23,575 nt of DNA from JBIOJM01 sp044450785 (GTDB lineage: Bacteria; Planctomycetota; Planctomycetia; Isosphaerales; Isosphaeraceae), in NCBI GenBank assembly GCA_044450785.1, contig JBIOJM010000140.1, forward strand, positions 1-23,575, given 5' to 3'. The position numbers and the translations under genes are program-made. Numbering within the stretch: position 1 is the first letter of the stretch; each line of letters opens with the position of its first letter. The notes beneath the pieces are model-generated. The model was not told where the DNA came from and ran no database searches. It saw nothing but the letters and a program-made list of their open reading frames with translations. This document shows, piece after piece, positions 1-8,334 of this stretch.

Positions 1-68
1 AAAATGGGCGATGTAAGGACTAAGCCCGGATAAGACGATACGCAGGGGTGGGCCAGCAATCCCGGAGA

Positions 69-91
69 TTTCATGCGGTCTGGACATGAAA
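69..91 (-). terminator. weak hairpin after the propeller gene
   Basis: TTTCATG and CATGAAA form a perfect 7-bp inverted repeat around a 9-nt loop, 35 bases beyond the stop of the minus-strand gene. No T-tract follows on the minus strand, so terminator function is only a guess. Nothing else is recognisable in positions 1-125. Confidence 0.2.
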
Positions 92-125
92 ATGTTAGGT
101 TGCTCGGCGGTCCTGGAAACTGAGG

Positions 126-2270
126 CTAGCTGACGAGAGTGATGGCTTTGCCGCCTCGAGAGATGGTGAAAACCCCATTTGTAGACAGGAAGACGCCCGA
201 AGTGTCATCAACCCCGTTTGGAGGCGAGGCGATGACCGTGATCTGCCCCCCTTTCGGGAATGTCTGTTTGCCGGCCAGCTTCAAGGTGACGGAATTGCTC
301 GTGATACTGCTCACGGTGAAGCCGATGGATTTGGGCACTGCGATCTTCTTTTTCTTGACGCGCTTGATGACGAACATTTCGACTTGGTAATTGACAGGGT
401 TACCGACGGTCCCTTGATTCATCGCCGTGCTAAAGTCGATCGTGTAGCCGGCCAGCGTCGGCTTGCCGATCGGCTTGCCTTTCTTGTTTCGCTTCTGATT
501 GAACACCACCTGCTCGCCGGTAATCATCGGCGGGGGCGGCGGTGGAGGCGGGACGACCGACGTGACGTCGAAGGGGTTTGTCGTCGCGGGGGTCGGGACG
601 CCGCCGGAGATCCTCAGCGTATAGCCATTGCCCGCGTTGTTGAGCGTCAGCCCAGAGAAGGTGGCCACGCCGTTAACGGCCGGGACCGTGACAGTCCCCC
701 CCAGAGAAGAGCTACTGCCGCCGGGGTTAGTTCCCAAGGCGATTGTCACGTTGCCGTTGAAGGCTGTGTCGACGGGGCCCGATAAGACATACTCATCCTT
801 GACGGCGACGGCGAATCCACTCCCGGCGGTCACGGTGTCGGGCGGCTGGGTCGTCACCACCAAGCGTTCGGCCGGACCAGCCACCACGTTGAAGCCGCTT
901 GTCGTCACTGCAGTCGGGCCGTTAGTCGCGTTGCTTGTCGCCTGGAGGGTGTACCCGTTGCCCGCGTTGTTGAGCGTCAGCACGGAGAAGGTGGCCACGC
1001 CGTTAACGGCCAAAACCGTGACGGTCCCGCCCAGAGCAGAGGTACTGCCACCAGGGTTGTTTCCCAAGGCGATTGTCACGTAGCTGTTGAAGGCCTTGTC
1101 CTTGACGCCCGAAGTGTAGTAATCCGTGACGGCAAGCTCAAATGGGCTGTTGACGCTGACGTCCGGCGGCGGCTGGGCCGTCGCCACGAGGTGCGTGTCG
1201 GCGACGACACCGATCGCACCGGAGCCATCGGCGAACCAGATGTTTCCATCCGGCGCGGCCGTGATTGCGACGGGATTGGGGGGGGTTGGAACTTCGTTGG
1301 TTGGGATCTTAGGCGCCAGAGTGATCTCGCGGGTCGAAGGGTTGATAAAATCGATCGTGCCGGCGACCATGTTGGTTCCGGTCACCGTAAACCACATGTT
1401 GCCGTCCGGCCCAGCCGTGATCCCGAAGGGTTCGGAAGAAGCGGTCACCGGGATCTCTGGGATCAGCGTCTCGGTGTTTGTGTTGATCGTGCCGACGCCG
1501 AACGAGACGTAACCGGTATCGGTTGAGTTGAGTACTCCCTCGGTGTACCAAATATTGCCGTCGGGGCCGACCGCGATTCCGAAGGGCTCCTCCTTCGAAC
1601 CACTGAGTAGCGGCAACTCCTTCACGATCGTGCCGGTATTCGGGTTGAAGATCCCGATGGCGCCGAACTCAGTAAACCAGAGGTTGCCATCCGGGCCGAG
1701 AACGATCGTCGAATTCAAACTGCCTATGGCAGCCGGCGCGGAATACTCTGTGATCTTGCCGGTGCTCGGATCGAGCCTGCCGATCTGGTCGGTCCGGTTC
1801 TGCGTGAACCAGAGATAGCCGTCGGCGGATGTGATCCCCACGGCGCCAGACCTCGCAGTCATCCCGTCGGAAGTACCAAAGTACTGGATGGTGTGGCTGG
1901 TGTCGTTCGGGTTGATCATCCCGATCTGGTTGGCAGCAAACTCGGTGAACCAGATGAGGTTGCCGTCCGGCCCGAGTGTGATTCCCAGAGGAAGCGAGCC
2001 GGCGGGCAAACTCCCAGGGTACGGCTCAGGGTTGGGGCTGGCCGTGCTGAGCGACCCGATTTCGTTTCCTCCAGACCCGATGAACCAGAGGGTACCGTTC
2101 GGCCCGGCGGTGATTTCCGCGGGTGACGCATTACTGCCGTTAGCCAAGGGCACGGCATACTCGGTGATACTGGTCAGGAGGCGGCGCGACTCGAGCAGCT
2201 CCACGCAAGCCCGCCTTCGTCCTCGCTGTGGTCGTCCCTTCGTCTGTCTCCATGCTACACGCTTTTTCAT
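126..2270 (-). CDS. secreted Vgb-like beta-propeller protein with Ig-like repeats
   Basis: 714 residues. The basic N-terminus carries ELLESRRLL (residues 24-32), a motif typical of large exported planctomycete proteins. Residues about 45-365 hold seven repeats of the form GPDGNLWFTE, the signature of virginiamycin B lyase (Vgb)/NHL-like seven-bladed propellers. Two Ig-like modules follow, with their most similar parts at about 391-437 and 501-547. Then come a run of eight prolines near 573-580 and a C-terminal domain with DFSTAMN, resembling SbsA-type Ig-like domains. The ATG is preceded by GGAG (2276-2279) at 5-nt spacing. Vgb proper is a streptogramin lyase, but this multidomain layout suggests a surface or matrix protein, so antibiotic inactivation should not be assumed. 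It is monocistronic as far as visible. Family assignment is firm; function is unknown. Confidence 0.88.
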   Translation of the reverse strand: MKKRVAWRQTKGRPQRGRRRACVELLESRRLLTSITEYAVPLANGSNASPAEITAGPNGTLWFIGSGGNEIGSLSTASPNPEPYPGSLPAGSLPLGITLGPDGNLIWFTEFAANQIGMINPNDTSHTIQYFGTSDGMTARSGAVGITSADGYLWFTQNRTDQIGRLDPSTGKITEYSAPAAIGSLNSTIVLGPDGNLWFTEFGAIGIFNPNTGTIVKELPLLSGSKEEPFGIAVGPDGNIWYTEGVLNSTDTGYVSFGVGTINTNTETLIPEIPVTASSEPFGITAGPDGNMWFTVTGTNMVAGTIDFINPSTREITLAPKIPTNEVPTPPNPVAITAAPDGNIWFADGSGAIGVVADTHLVATAQPPPDVSVNSPFELAVTDYYTSGVKDKAFNSYVTIALGNNPGGSTSALGGTVTVLAVNGVATFSVLTLNNAGNGYTLQATSNATNGPTAVTTSGFNVVAGPAERLVVTTQPPDTVTAGSGFAVAVKDEYVLSGPVDTAFNGNVTIALGTNPGGSSSSLGGTVTVPAVNGVATFSGLTLNNAGNGYTLRISGGVPTPATTNPFDVTSVVPPPPPPPPMITGEQVVFNQKRNKKGKPIGKPTLAGYTIDFSTAMNQGTVGNPVNYQVEMFVIKRVKKKKIAVPKSIGFTVSSITSNSVTLKLAGKQTFPKGGQITVIASPPNGVDDTSGVFLSTNGVFTISRGGKAITLVS
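631..770 (-). repeat. intragenic Ig-module repeat, copy 2 in protein order
   Basis: Near-identical at the DNA level to 961-1100, exactly 330 bp (110 codons) away. Both copies contain GAGAAGGTGGCCACGCCGTT and CCCAAGGCGATTGTCACG. It encodes the core of the second Ig-like domain. Confidence 0.85.
961..1100 (-). repeat. intragenic Ig-module repeat, copy 1 in protein order
   Basis: Partner of 631-770, same frame and orientation, with only scattered substitutions. Such high nucleotide identity between tandem domains points to recent duplication or gene conversion. Confidence 0.85.
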
Positions 2271-2331
2271 GTTGGCTCCGGATCCTCAGTCGGTGACGTG
2301 CCGCCTGAATAAGAGGAAGAACCGAGACCGT

Positions 2332-2366
2332 AGTGTCCGGTTACGGTTTGGACCAGCTTGGACACT
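2332..2366. repeat. inverted repeat AGTGTCC...GGACACT
   Basis: Perfect 7-bp arms at 2332-2338 and 2360-2366 surround 21 bases that contain TTGGACC. It lies about 60-95 bases upstream of the propeller gene start. It could be an operator, or a remnant end of a mobile element; neither can be settled here. Confidence 0.35.
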
Positions 2367-3423
2367 TTAGAGTCAACAATATCCGCCATCGTACGTCAAG
2401 CCCGATAGCATGCAATCTATCATCAATCGCCAGATCTCACTCGAGCGACCAAACCCTGGGCGCCATAGACTAACATAATTATGCGCGACCATTTGAAGGC
2501 ATAGTCGATCGACGGACAAAACGCGACGCATACGGATTAGCTATGCAATCTCTCAGTGACAATCATCGATCGTGGGGGACGTGGCCATCTCGCTCCAGTC
2601 AAGCTTCAGCCGACGGCCACGCGGTTCTCGGATTGATGCATCTAAGCGACGGAGCGACTTCACATGTCGTTTTTTCGCAACAACGGACTCCAGACCAGAA
2701 TGCACGGGGACGAGAGCGATCTCAGGCCTCAATGGCGGCTCTGGCGCGCACGTTTGCTCGGCCCGAGGTGCGTGTCTGCTCCGTCCTTTAACCAAGAGGC
2801 CTCGATCACGTTAGGCGTTTGATACATAACCCGTTACGAATCAGGCGGTTAAGATGATCGGCCGCTAAAGGCCATCAGACGTAATACATTTCCATGAAAC
2901 AGCTTACGGCAAGATACTCGAATCAGATAGTGCGGTTGAACCTCTGCGTCGTTCCTCAAGTCCGGGATCGCCTTTCTTTGCTCTGTTCTGATTCGCCAAA
3001 CTAAGGAGTCTTATGTCGTGCTAGCAAGGCTTTTTTGGTCTTCATTTTCTTCGATCCCTACACACGAGCCCAAGATAAATACCTCTGCTTAAATGTGTTA
3101 TATCACTTTTTCAGTCCTATAGAACCCATTCTAGCCGAGGCCCCTCGACGCGAGCTGCTCCTGTCATATCGGCTTAATAAACCGTTCTGGTCCGAGTCCA
3201 CCTATCCTGATTCCTTCGTCTGAATAGCTGTTGGGTCTTGTTTTTCCGTTCGGGGCGACGCGAATTCAGTCGACCAGGAACGGATCGGAGCAGGGATCCC
3301 CAACGAAGAAATCGATGGGAAGGTTGCTGCGTGGCTCAGGCAAACGCTCCCTTGATTGGGACCAAGATTCGTTCGTCTAGCTGGAGTTTGGAATAGTTTT
3401 CGACGACGAAGAGACTTTTTTGT

Positions 3424-4119
3424 TTGAAATCTGGACTCCGATCCGCTATGAGTAGAAACGGCGATTCACGGGAAGGTGCAGTCCCTTCCCGAAAAGTCGA
3501 GGGTTCCGGTGATCAATTGGCTTGGCTTCCTCCATGTGACCTGATAGGATCGGTTCGCGACGTTACGAGGGGTCTTGCTTCTCTCCATCAAGGGCAACCC
3601 TCGAGTCGATGGCAACGCGAATTTTCAGTCGAACGGTCGAAAGAATTCGTTGGAGGTTAAGGAGAGACTGCGTTCATTCAGCATCCAGATGTCCGAGGAA
3701 ATCGTGCTCCCAATAACCTCCAACCCAGTCTTTCTCGCGGGAGGCTGACAACCCAGCGTTTTCCGGATGACCTGTCACAACGCAACACCGAAATCGGGCG
3801 TTGGTTCACTGAGTTGTGCTGGTCTGGACGCATGCCCGACGTCCTGTCGTTGTTATCCCGGCGTCTTACTCCTACTGAGGAAAGGTGCTGAAGCACCGTC
3901 TGAGTCAGAGTGAGGAGACAGAGAGGAACGGAGGTCTTTCACTTTCTGGTTCCGTCCGCCAGGCATGTGCTGGTGGGTTCGCAAGCTGGCCGTATCCGCC
4001 CCGATGGAACTGTGCCGAATGGTCACGGCCGGCTTGAGGAATTGAGCTCGATGCTTGATGAACGATTGCTCACCAAGATGCTTGTCGCCGGGATCGATCT
4101 GATCGAGCTGCGGTCTTGA
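3424..4119 (+). pseudogene. possible decayed reading frame, unidentified
   Basis: One plus-strand frame stays open over about 230 codons apart from stops at about 3658, 3889 and 3901, fewer than expected for non-coding DNA of this composition. Translated pieces include EIGRWFTELCWSGRMPDVLS and DERLLTKMLVAGIDLIELRS. I do not recognise a family. It may be a degraded gene or simply chance; there is no Shine-Dalgarno and the start is unclear. Confidence 0.15.
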
Positions 4120-4161
4120 AAGACAAATCACTCCAACGATTCCCTAATGACTTTACTTCTT

Positions 4162-4167
4162 AGGAGG
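4162..4167 (+). promoter_or_regulatory. Shine-Dalgarno AGGAGG of the PEP-CTERM gene
   Basis: Perfect AGGAGG four bases before the ATG at 4172. It fixes the start and predicts strong translation, in contrast with most genes of the window. Confidence 0.85.
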
Positions 4168-4171
4168 TACA

Positions 4172-4849
4172 ATGCAGAAACGTTCCCTATTCATTGCGCT
4201 GGCCGCGGGTGCGCTTCTCTGGGGCTTTGGTGCCCTGGAAGCCCGGGCAGGCAGTACAACCCTGGCGGCTCTGATTGGGCCACCGGCGACCACCTTTACT
4301 GTTCCGGAGGTCGGAGCGGGCGGAGCAGTCGACACATACTCGAACTTCGGGTATCTCACGGGCCCCCCAGGCTCGCCACCCCTTGCGACGGCCATCACCG
4401 TCAGCCAATTTGGGCCGGTCGGGAATGAAAGCGGCATCACATTCAGTGGGGGGTTCTTCGCGCCCGCCGGCATGACCGTTGACTACTTCCTCAGTTACAC
4501 GGTAACAGCCCCCGTGGGGTTCAAGCTCAGTGACGCGACCCTATCGGTCGTCTGGAATCCCTTTGGCGGTACGGGCGTGGGGTCGGTGGCTGAAAGTTTA
4601 AGCAACGGCGCGTCACTGAATCTTGTCGCCTTCAACAACGGCCCCGTCACCACCAGCTTTGCTGGAGTACAGTCGATTAGTGTTCAGAAGGACATCGAGC
4701 TGAGCGGCGGCAGTGCTGGTATCGGCGTATCCGTCATCAACCAAGGGTTTTCCTCCGTGCCCGAGCCGACCTCGCTGGCCCTTCTGGGCATCGGCATGAC
4801 CGGCTTCTTCGCGTTCCGCCGGTTCTTCAAGCGGACCTCGGTTGCTTGA
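4172..4849 (+). CDS. PEP-CTERM sorted exported protein
   Basis: 225 residues. An N-terminal signal peptide (MQKRSLFIAL..., probable cleavage after the ARA near residue 26) leads to a Gly/Thr/Val-rich beta-type middle without a recognised domain. The C-terminus is a classic PEP-CTERM tail: VPEP at residues 196-199, a hydrophobic helix and a basic end containing FRRFFKR. Such proteins are cut and sorted by an exosortase, usually into the envelope or extracellular matrix. No exosortase is encoded in the window, so it must act from elsewhere. The gene is a self-contained unit with its own perfect Shine-Dalgarno upstream and an intrinsic terminator 135 bases downstream. The precise role is unknown. 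Confidence 0.93.
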   Translation: MQKRSLFIALAAGALLWGFGALEARAGSTTLAALIGPPATTFTVPEVGAGGAVDTYSNFGYLTGPPGSPPLATAITVSQFGPVGNESGITFSGGFFAPAGMTVDYFLSYTVTAPVGFKLSDATLSVVWNPFGGTGVGSVAESLSNGASLNLVAFNNGPVTTSFAGVQSISVQKDIELSGGSAGIGVSVINQGFSSVPEPTSLALLGIGMTGFFAFRRFFKRTSVA

Positions 4850-4983
4850 TCGATCGGACTCTGACCGGCGATCGTGGCTGAAATGAACCGCGATTTGCCA
4901 AGTCGTCGACCATAGAACCAATTACTTGAGGCGCATCGTTCGCAACCACCACGCGACGGTGCGCCCGCGCTAAAACCATCACG

Positions 4984-5020
4984 GCAAGAAAGGTGAAGTC
5001 ACCTTTCTTGCTTTTTTTTT
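4984..5020 (+). terminator. strong intrinsic terminator
   Basis: GCAAGAAAGGTGA pairs perfectly with TCACCTTTCTTGC (13 bp, positions 4984-4996 and 4999-5011), followed by nine T residues. It terminates the PEP-CTERM transcript. On the minus strand there is no T-tract after the stem, so it is directional. Confidence 0.92.
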
Positions 5021-5280
5021 CAATCGCCCGACCGCGGGCTTAAGTCGTGCGGCAGGTACGGCCCGGGGCCATCGAGGCGATCGACCCTGCCGGCTTCGGC
5101 CGGCAAGGTGGCCACGTGGGCGTCGATAACACGGACCGGATCTGGGAGCGTCAGACGTTGCTCGGCCATCCAGGAGTCAGGGTCGGGTTCCAGGAAGTCC
5201 CGGCAGTGCGGTCGTCGTGTTTCGGAGAGGAGCTGAGAGTGATCTCGGCTCTCGGGCGCCCGTGGGATGGATTCAGGCAT
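5020..5280 (-). CDS. hypothetical 86-aa protein downstream of nadK
   Basis: The ATG at 5280 overlaps the nadK stop by eight bases (ATGCCTGA), so it could be translationally coupled. Third codon positions are mostly G or C, as in real genes here. The product starts MPESIPRAPESRD, is Pro/Asp/Arg-rich, has no membrane segment or signal peptide, and matches no family I know. No clear Shine-Dalgarno is visible. Its stop abuts the A-tract opposite the PEP-CTERM terminator. It may be a short last gene of the nadK transcript or a chance frame. Confidence 0.35.
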   Translation of the reverse strand: MPESIPRAPESRDHSQLLSETRRPHCRDFLEPDPDSWMAEQRLTLPDPVRVIDAHVATLPAEAGRVDRLDGPGPYLPHDLSPRSGD

Positions 5281-6169
5281 TCAGCCCGGCGCCGGCCGCC
5301 GGCATCGCACCCCAGCCTAGCTTGTCGCGAAGGGTGCGGTAGAAGCTGTGGCCGGGGAGCCGGATCATGGGGAATGGGGTCTTGCCGCGGCGGATGCTCA
5401 CGCGGTCGCCGCATCGCAGGGGGATTTGCACCTGGCCGTCGATAACCAGGACCGTGGAGAGGCCGTCACCCCGAGGTGTGATCTCGTAGACCTTGTGCGC
5501 GCTGTCGACCAAGGGGCGCTGGGTCAATGTGTGGGGGCAGAGCGGGGTGACGACGAACATGTGGGCGTTGGGGGGGAGGATCGGCCCCCCTGCCGAGAGG
5601 CTATGCGCAGTCGACCCGACGGGAGTGGCGATGATCAGGCCGTCACCGCGGTAGGACATCACGCTCTCGCCGTCGATCGACAGGCCGACGTCGACCAGGT
5701 GGAAGACTGGTGCGGCCCGGACGACGGCGTCGTTCAAGCCGCGGAGGGTGCGGGTGGGACCGCTGCGGGGGGTCAGGACGCACGCCAGGGTCATCAGGTT
5801 GTCGATGGTGAACTTGCGTGTGGCCAGGTCTTCCAACCGCTCCTGGAACGCGGCGGGGGTCAGGTCGGCGAGGAACCCGAGCCGGCCCGCATTGACCCCC
5901 AGGACGGGCGTGGGATGGTCCTCCATCCGCCGAGCGGCGTGGAGAACGGTCCCGTCACCTCCGAGCACGACTGCCACGTCGGCGGGGAGGGCGGAGAGGT
6001 TGGAATCTGCTGAGAGATCGACGCCGACCAGCTCGAGACCGTGAGCCTGAGACAGGGCCCCCGAGAGAGCCCGGGCCAGCGCAGGTACTTCGGGCTTGAT
6101 CCCATTACCCAAGATGACAAGCTTGAGCGGTCCAGGTGCCAGGGCAGTTGGGGAATCCGCAGTTCCCAT
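5273..6169 (-). CDS. nadK: NAD kinase
   Basis: ATP- (or polyphosphate-) dependent phosphorylation of NAD to NADP, cytosolic. In the 298-residue form the family motifs are GGDGT at 70-74, NAGRLGFL at 93-100, LNDAVV at 145-150 and GDGLIIATPVGSTAHS at 175-190, the last covering the NAD-binding and catalytic region. The length is normal for bacterial NadK. A longer frame could begin at a TTG at 6328 overlapping the dxs stop, but the extra 53 residues are low-complexity and unlike NadK, so ATG 6169 is chosen. That leaves a 155-base leader after dxs. A weak AGG lies about 11 bases before the ATG. It is the last recognised gene of the xse-isp-dxs run. Confidence 0.93.
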   Translation of the reverse strand: MGTADSPTALAPGPLKLVILGNGIKPEVPALARALSGALSQAHGLELVGVDLSADSNLSALPADVAVVLGGDGTVLHAARRMEDHPTPVLGVNAGRLGFLADLTPAAFQERLEDLATRKFTIDNLMTLACVLTPRSGPTRTLRGLNDAVVRAAPVFHLVDVGLSIDGESVMSYRGDGLIIATPVGSTAHSLSAGGPILPPNAHMFVVTPLCPHTLTQRPLVDSAHKVYEITPRGDGLSTVLVIDGQVQIPLRCGDRVSIRRGKTPFPMIRLPGHSFYRTLRDKLGWGAMPAAGAGLNA

Positions 6170-6324
6170 GTGAACTATTACCTGAAAGACGCTAACGAAA
6201 TCTCCATCACCCCTAACTCCACTCCCTAGTGGGGCGAGGGGAGCCGGAAGAACGACGGGCTTTCCGGTTTTTGCCTCTTCCCGGGAAGAGAGAGTGGCGG
6301 TGGATGAGTGGCTCCCAAAGCCGC

Positions 6325-8334
6325 TCAACGCGCGCAGGACGGTTCATTGCTGGCCACGACGCCTCGCTGCGAGCCCGTGGTGGTCGAGGGGCCGAGCGCG
6401 GCTTTGGCCTGGGCATCGGTTTCCTGCTCCCGTGGAGACCAGCCGACGGCCATGGCCAGCGACAGCGCCGCCTGCGTGATACCGTCGACGTCGAGGCCAA
6501 CCTCGATGAGCTGTTCATCTCGCTCGGCGTGAAGGACATAGCGGTCGGGCAGTCCCAGCCGGCGCAGGTGGGAAGTGGGCAGCCCGGCCTCGTTGGCTGC
6601 CTCGAGCACCGCCGCGCCGAACCCGCCGATGAGCGAGCCTTCCTCGACCGTCAGCACGAAGCCGCACTCCTCGATCGCCTTGCCGATTGTGAGGAGATCC
6701 AGAGGTTTGACGAAGCGGGCGTTGATCACACCGACCCGCAAGCCGTACCGATCGTGCAGCCGCTCCGCAACCCGCAAGCAGCTCCCGACCAGGGCGCCGC
6801 ACGCCAGGAACATGCCGTCGGTCTCCCACTCGAGGATCTCGGCCTGGCCAAGCTCGACCGGCTGGACCTCTCGCTCGATCGTGTCGAGATTGGCCCGGGG
6901 GTAACGGATGGCGACAGGTGAGTTGTGTTGCAGCGCGAACGCGAACATGGGAGCGATGTCCTCCTCGTCGCCTGGGGCCATGATCACCAGGTTGGGGAAG
7001 ACGCGGAGATAAGCCAGGTCATAAGCACCGTGATGAGTCGGTCCGTCGGCGCCGACCAAGCCGGCACGGTCGAGCGAGAAGACGACCGGTAGGTTCTGGA
7101 GGGCAACCTCCTGGAAGATCTGGTCGTACGACCGCTGCAAGAACGTGCTGTAGATGTTGACGACCGGCCGGGCACCGGCCTTGGCCATGCCGGCGGCGAA
7201 TGCCACTGCGTGGCTCTCGCAGATGCCGACGTCGAAGAACTGGTTGGGAAATATGTCGCGGATCTTCTGGAGCTTGTTTCCTTCACACATGGCGGCGGTG
7301 ATCACGGCGACCTTGGGGTCACGGCGGCACGTCTCGAAAAGCGCATCACTGACGGCGTCGGTGTAAGTGCGGCTTGCGGAAGTTTTGAGCGGGACAATCC
7401 CGTTGCCCTCGTTTTGGAACGGGGCGGGGGCGTGGAACTTGACCGGGTCCTTCATCGCCGGCTCGAAGCCGTGCCCCTTGTTGGTCAGGACGTGGAGCAA
7501 GACCGGCCCATCCAGTGCTTTGACCCGCTCGAGGTAGCTGCGCACGGTCTTGAGGTCATGGCCGTCGATCGGTCCGAAGTAGATGAACCCCAGCTCTTCG
7601 AACAGCATTCCGTGGTGCAGCGAGGCCTTGATCGCGTCCTTGAGCTGTTGGAGCCAGCGCTCAGCGTGTTCGCCGACCAAGGGGATGTTGGGCAGGAGCG
7701 ACTTGACCCGCTTGTTCCAGTCGTGGTAAGTGCTCGAGAGCCGCGCGCGGTCGAGGTAATCGGCCAGTCCGCCGACCCGCGGGCAGATCGACATCTTGTT
7801 GTCATTGAGGACCACCAAGAGTTTCTTCCTCAGTCCGCTAGCGTGGTTGAACGCTTCGAAAACGATGCCGGAGGGCAAAGCGCCATCGCCGATGACGGCG
7901 ACCGCATGCCGGTCAGGGGCTCCGACCATCTCGTCGCCGACTTTGAGTCCCAGGGCGGTGGAGGGGGCACAGCCGGCGTGTCCGGTCATGAACAGGTCGA
8001 ACGGGCTCTCGGCCGGGTTGGGATAACCCATCAGGCCCCCCTTGGTGCGTATCGTGTGCAAGCGGGCTGCCCGGCCGGTGATCAGCTTGTGGGGGTAGAT
8101 CTGGTGGCCGGTGTCCCAGATTAGACGGTCGCGCGTGAAGTCGAAACTCAGGTGCAGCGCGAGGCAGAGCTCGACGACGCCCAGGTTGCTGGCGAAGTGT
8201 GCCGAACGGCGCCCGACCACGCCGATCAGTTCGGTGCGCATCTCCGTGGCGAGCTGTTCGAGCTCCGCTTCGGCCAAGGCCTTGAGGTCAGCCGGTGACT
8301 GGATTCTCCCCAGCACTGAGTTTGGCTGGTTCAT
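6325..8334 (-). CDS. dxs: 1-deoxy-D-xylulose-5-phosphate synthase
   Basis: Condenses pyruvate and glyceraldehyde-3-phosphate to DXP, the first step of the MEP isoprenoid pathway, with thiamine diphosphate. About 669 residues, near the family norm (~620) with a polar C-terminal tail. Visible motifs: SAHFASNLGVVEL near 44-56, YPHKLITGR at 80-88, the ThDP site GDGA at 149-152 through LNDNKMSI at 176-183, and GICESHAVAFAAG near 370-382 with the catalytic Glu at about 373. DRAGLVGADGPTHHG also fits. The ATG at 8334 overlaps the ispA stop as TGATG, so the two are translationally coupled; AAAGGG precedes it by seven bases. A TTG one codon earlier is less likely. Confidence 0.96.
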   Translation of the reverse strand: MNQPNSVLGRIQSPADLKALAEAELEQLATEMRTELIGVVGRRSAHFASNLGVVELCLALHLSFDFTRDRLIWDTGHQIYPHKLITGRAARLHTIRTKGGLMGYPNPAESPFDLFMTGHAGCAPSTALGLKVGDEMVGAPDRHAVAVIGDGALPSGIVFEAFNHASGLRKKLLVVLNDNKMSICPRVGGLADYLDRARLSSTYHDWNKRVKSLLPNIPLVGEHAERWLQQLKDAIKASLHHGMLFEELGFIYFGPIDGHDLKTVRSYLERVKALDGPVLLHVLTNKGHGFEPAMKDPVKFHAPAPFQNEGNGIVPLKTSASRTYTDAVSDALFETCRRDPKVAVITAAMCEGNKLQKIRDIFPNQFFDVGICESHAVAFAAGMAKAGARPVVNIYSTFLQRSYDQIFQEVALQNLPVVFSLDRAGLVGADGPTHHGAYDLAYLRVFPNLVIMAPGDEEDIAPMFAFALQHNSPVAIRYPRANLDTIEREVQPVELGQAEILEWETDGMFLACGALVGSCLRVAERLHDRYGLRVGVINARFVKPLDLLTIGKAIEECGFVLTVEEGSLIGGFGAAVLEAANEAGLPTSHLRRLGLPDRYVLHAERDEQLIEVGLDVDGITQAALSLAMAVGWSPREQETDAQAKAALGPSTTTGSQRGVVASNEPSCAR

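Larger units (their letters stand above)
2271..4171. other. 1.9-kb gene-poor spacer
   Basis: This stretch separates two divergent genes and must hold their promoters. It is visibly AT-richer than the coding regions, above all at about 2380-2540 and 2820-3240. Short open frames occur on both strands but overlap each other, lack ribosome-binding sites and resemble nothing known to me. An AAGGAG at 3003-3008 precedes ATG TCG TGC TAG, a three-codon frame only. The sole longer signal is a broken plus-strand frame at 3424-4119. Confidence 0.6.

Noticed and set aside
2543..2814. overlapping 80-codon frames on both strands
   Set aside because: Three frames compete in the same DNA, none with a ribosome-binding site or known motif.
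3003..3024. AAGGAG followed by ATG TCG TGC TAG
   Set aside because: A ribosome-binding site with a three-codon frame; could be a relic but nothing supports function.
6170..6328. N-terminal extension of NadK from TTG 6328
   Set aside because: The extra 53 residues do not resemble NadK, and the ATG at 6169 gives the usual family length.
7210..8124. 304-codon plus-strand frame opposite dxs
   Set aside because: Shadow of dxs; Val/Asp/Gly-rich translation with no motif.
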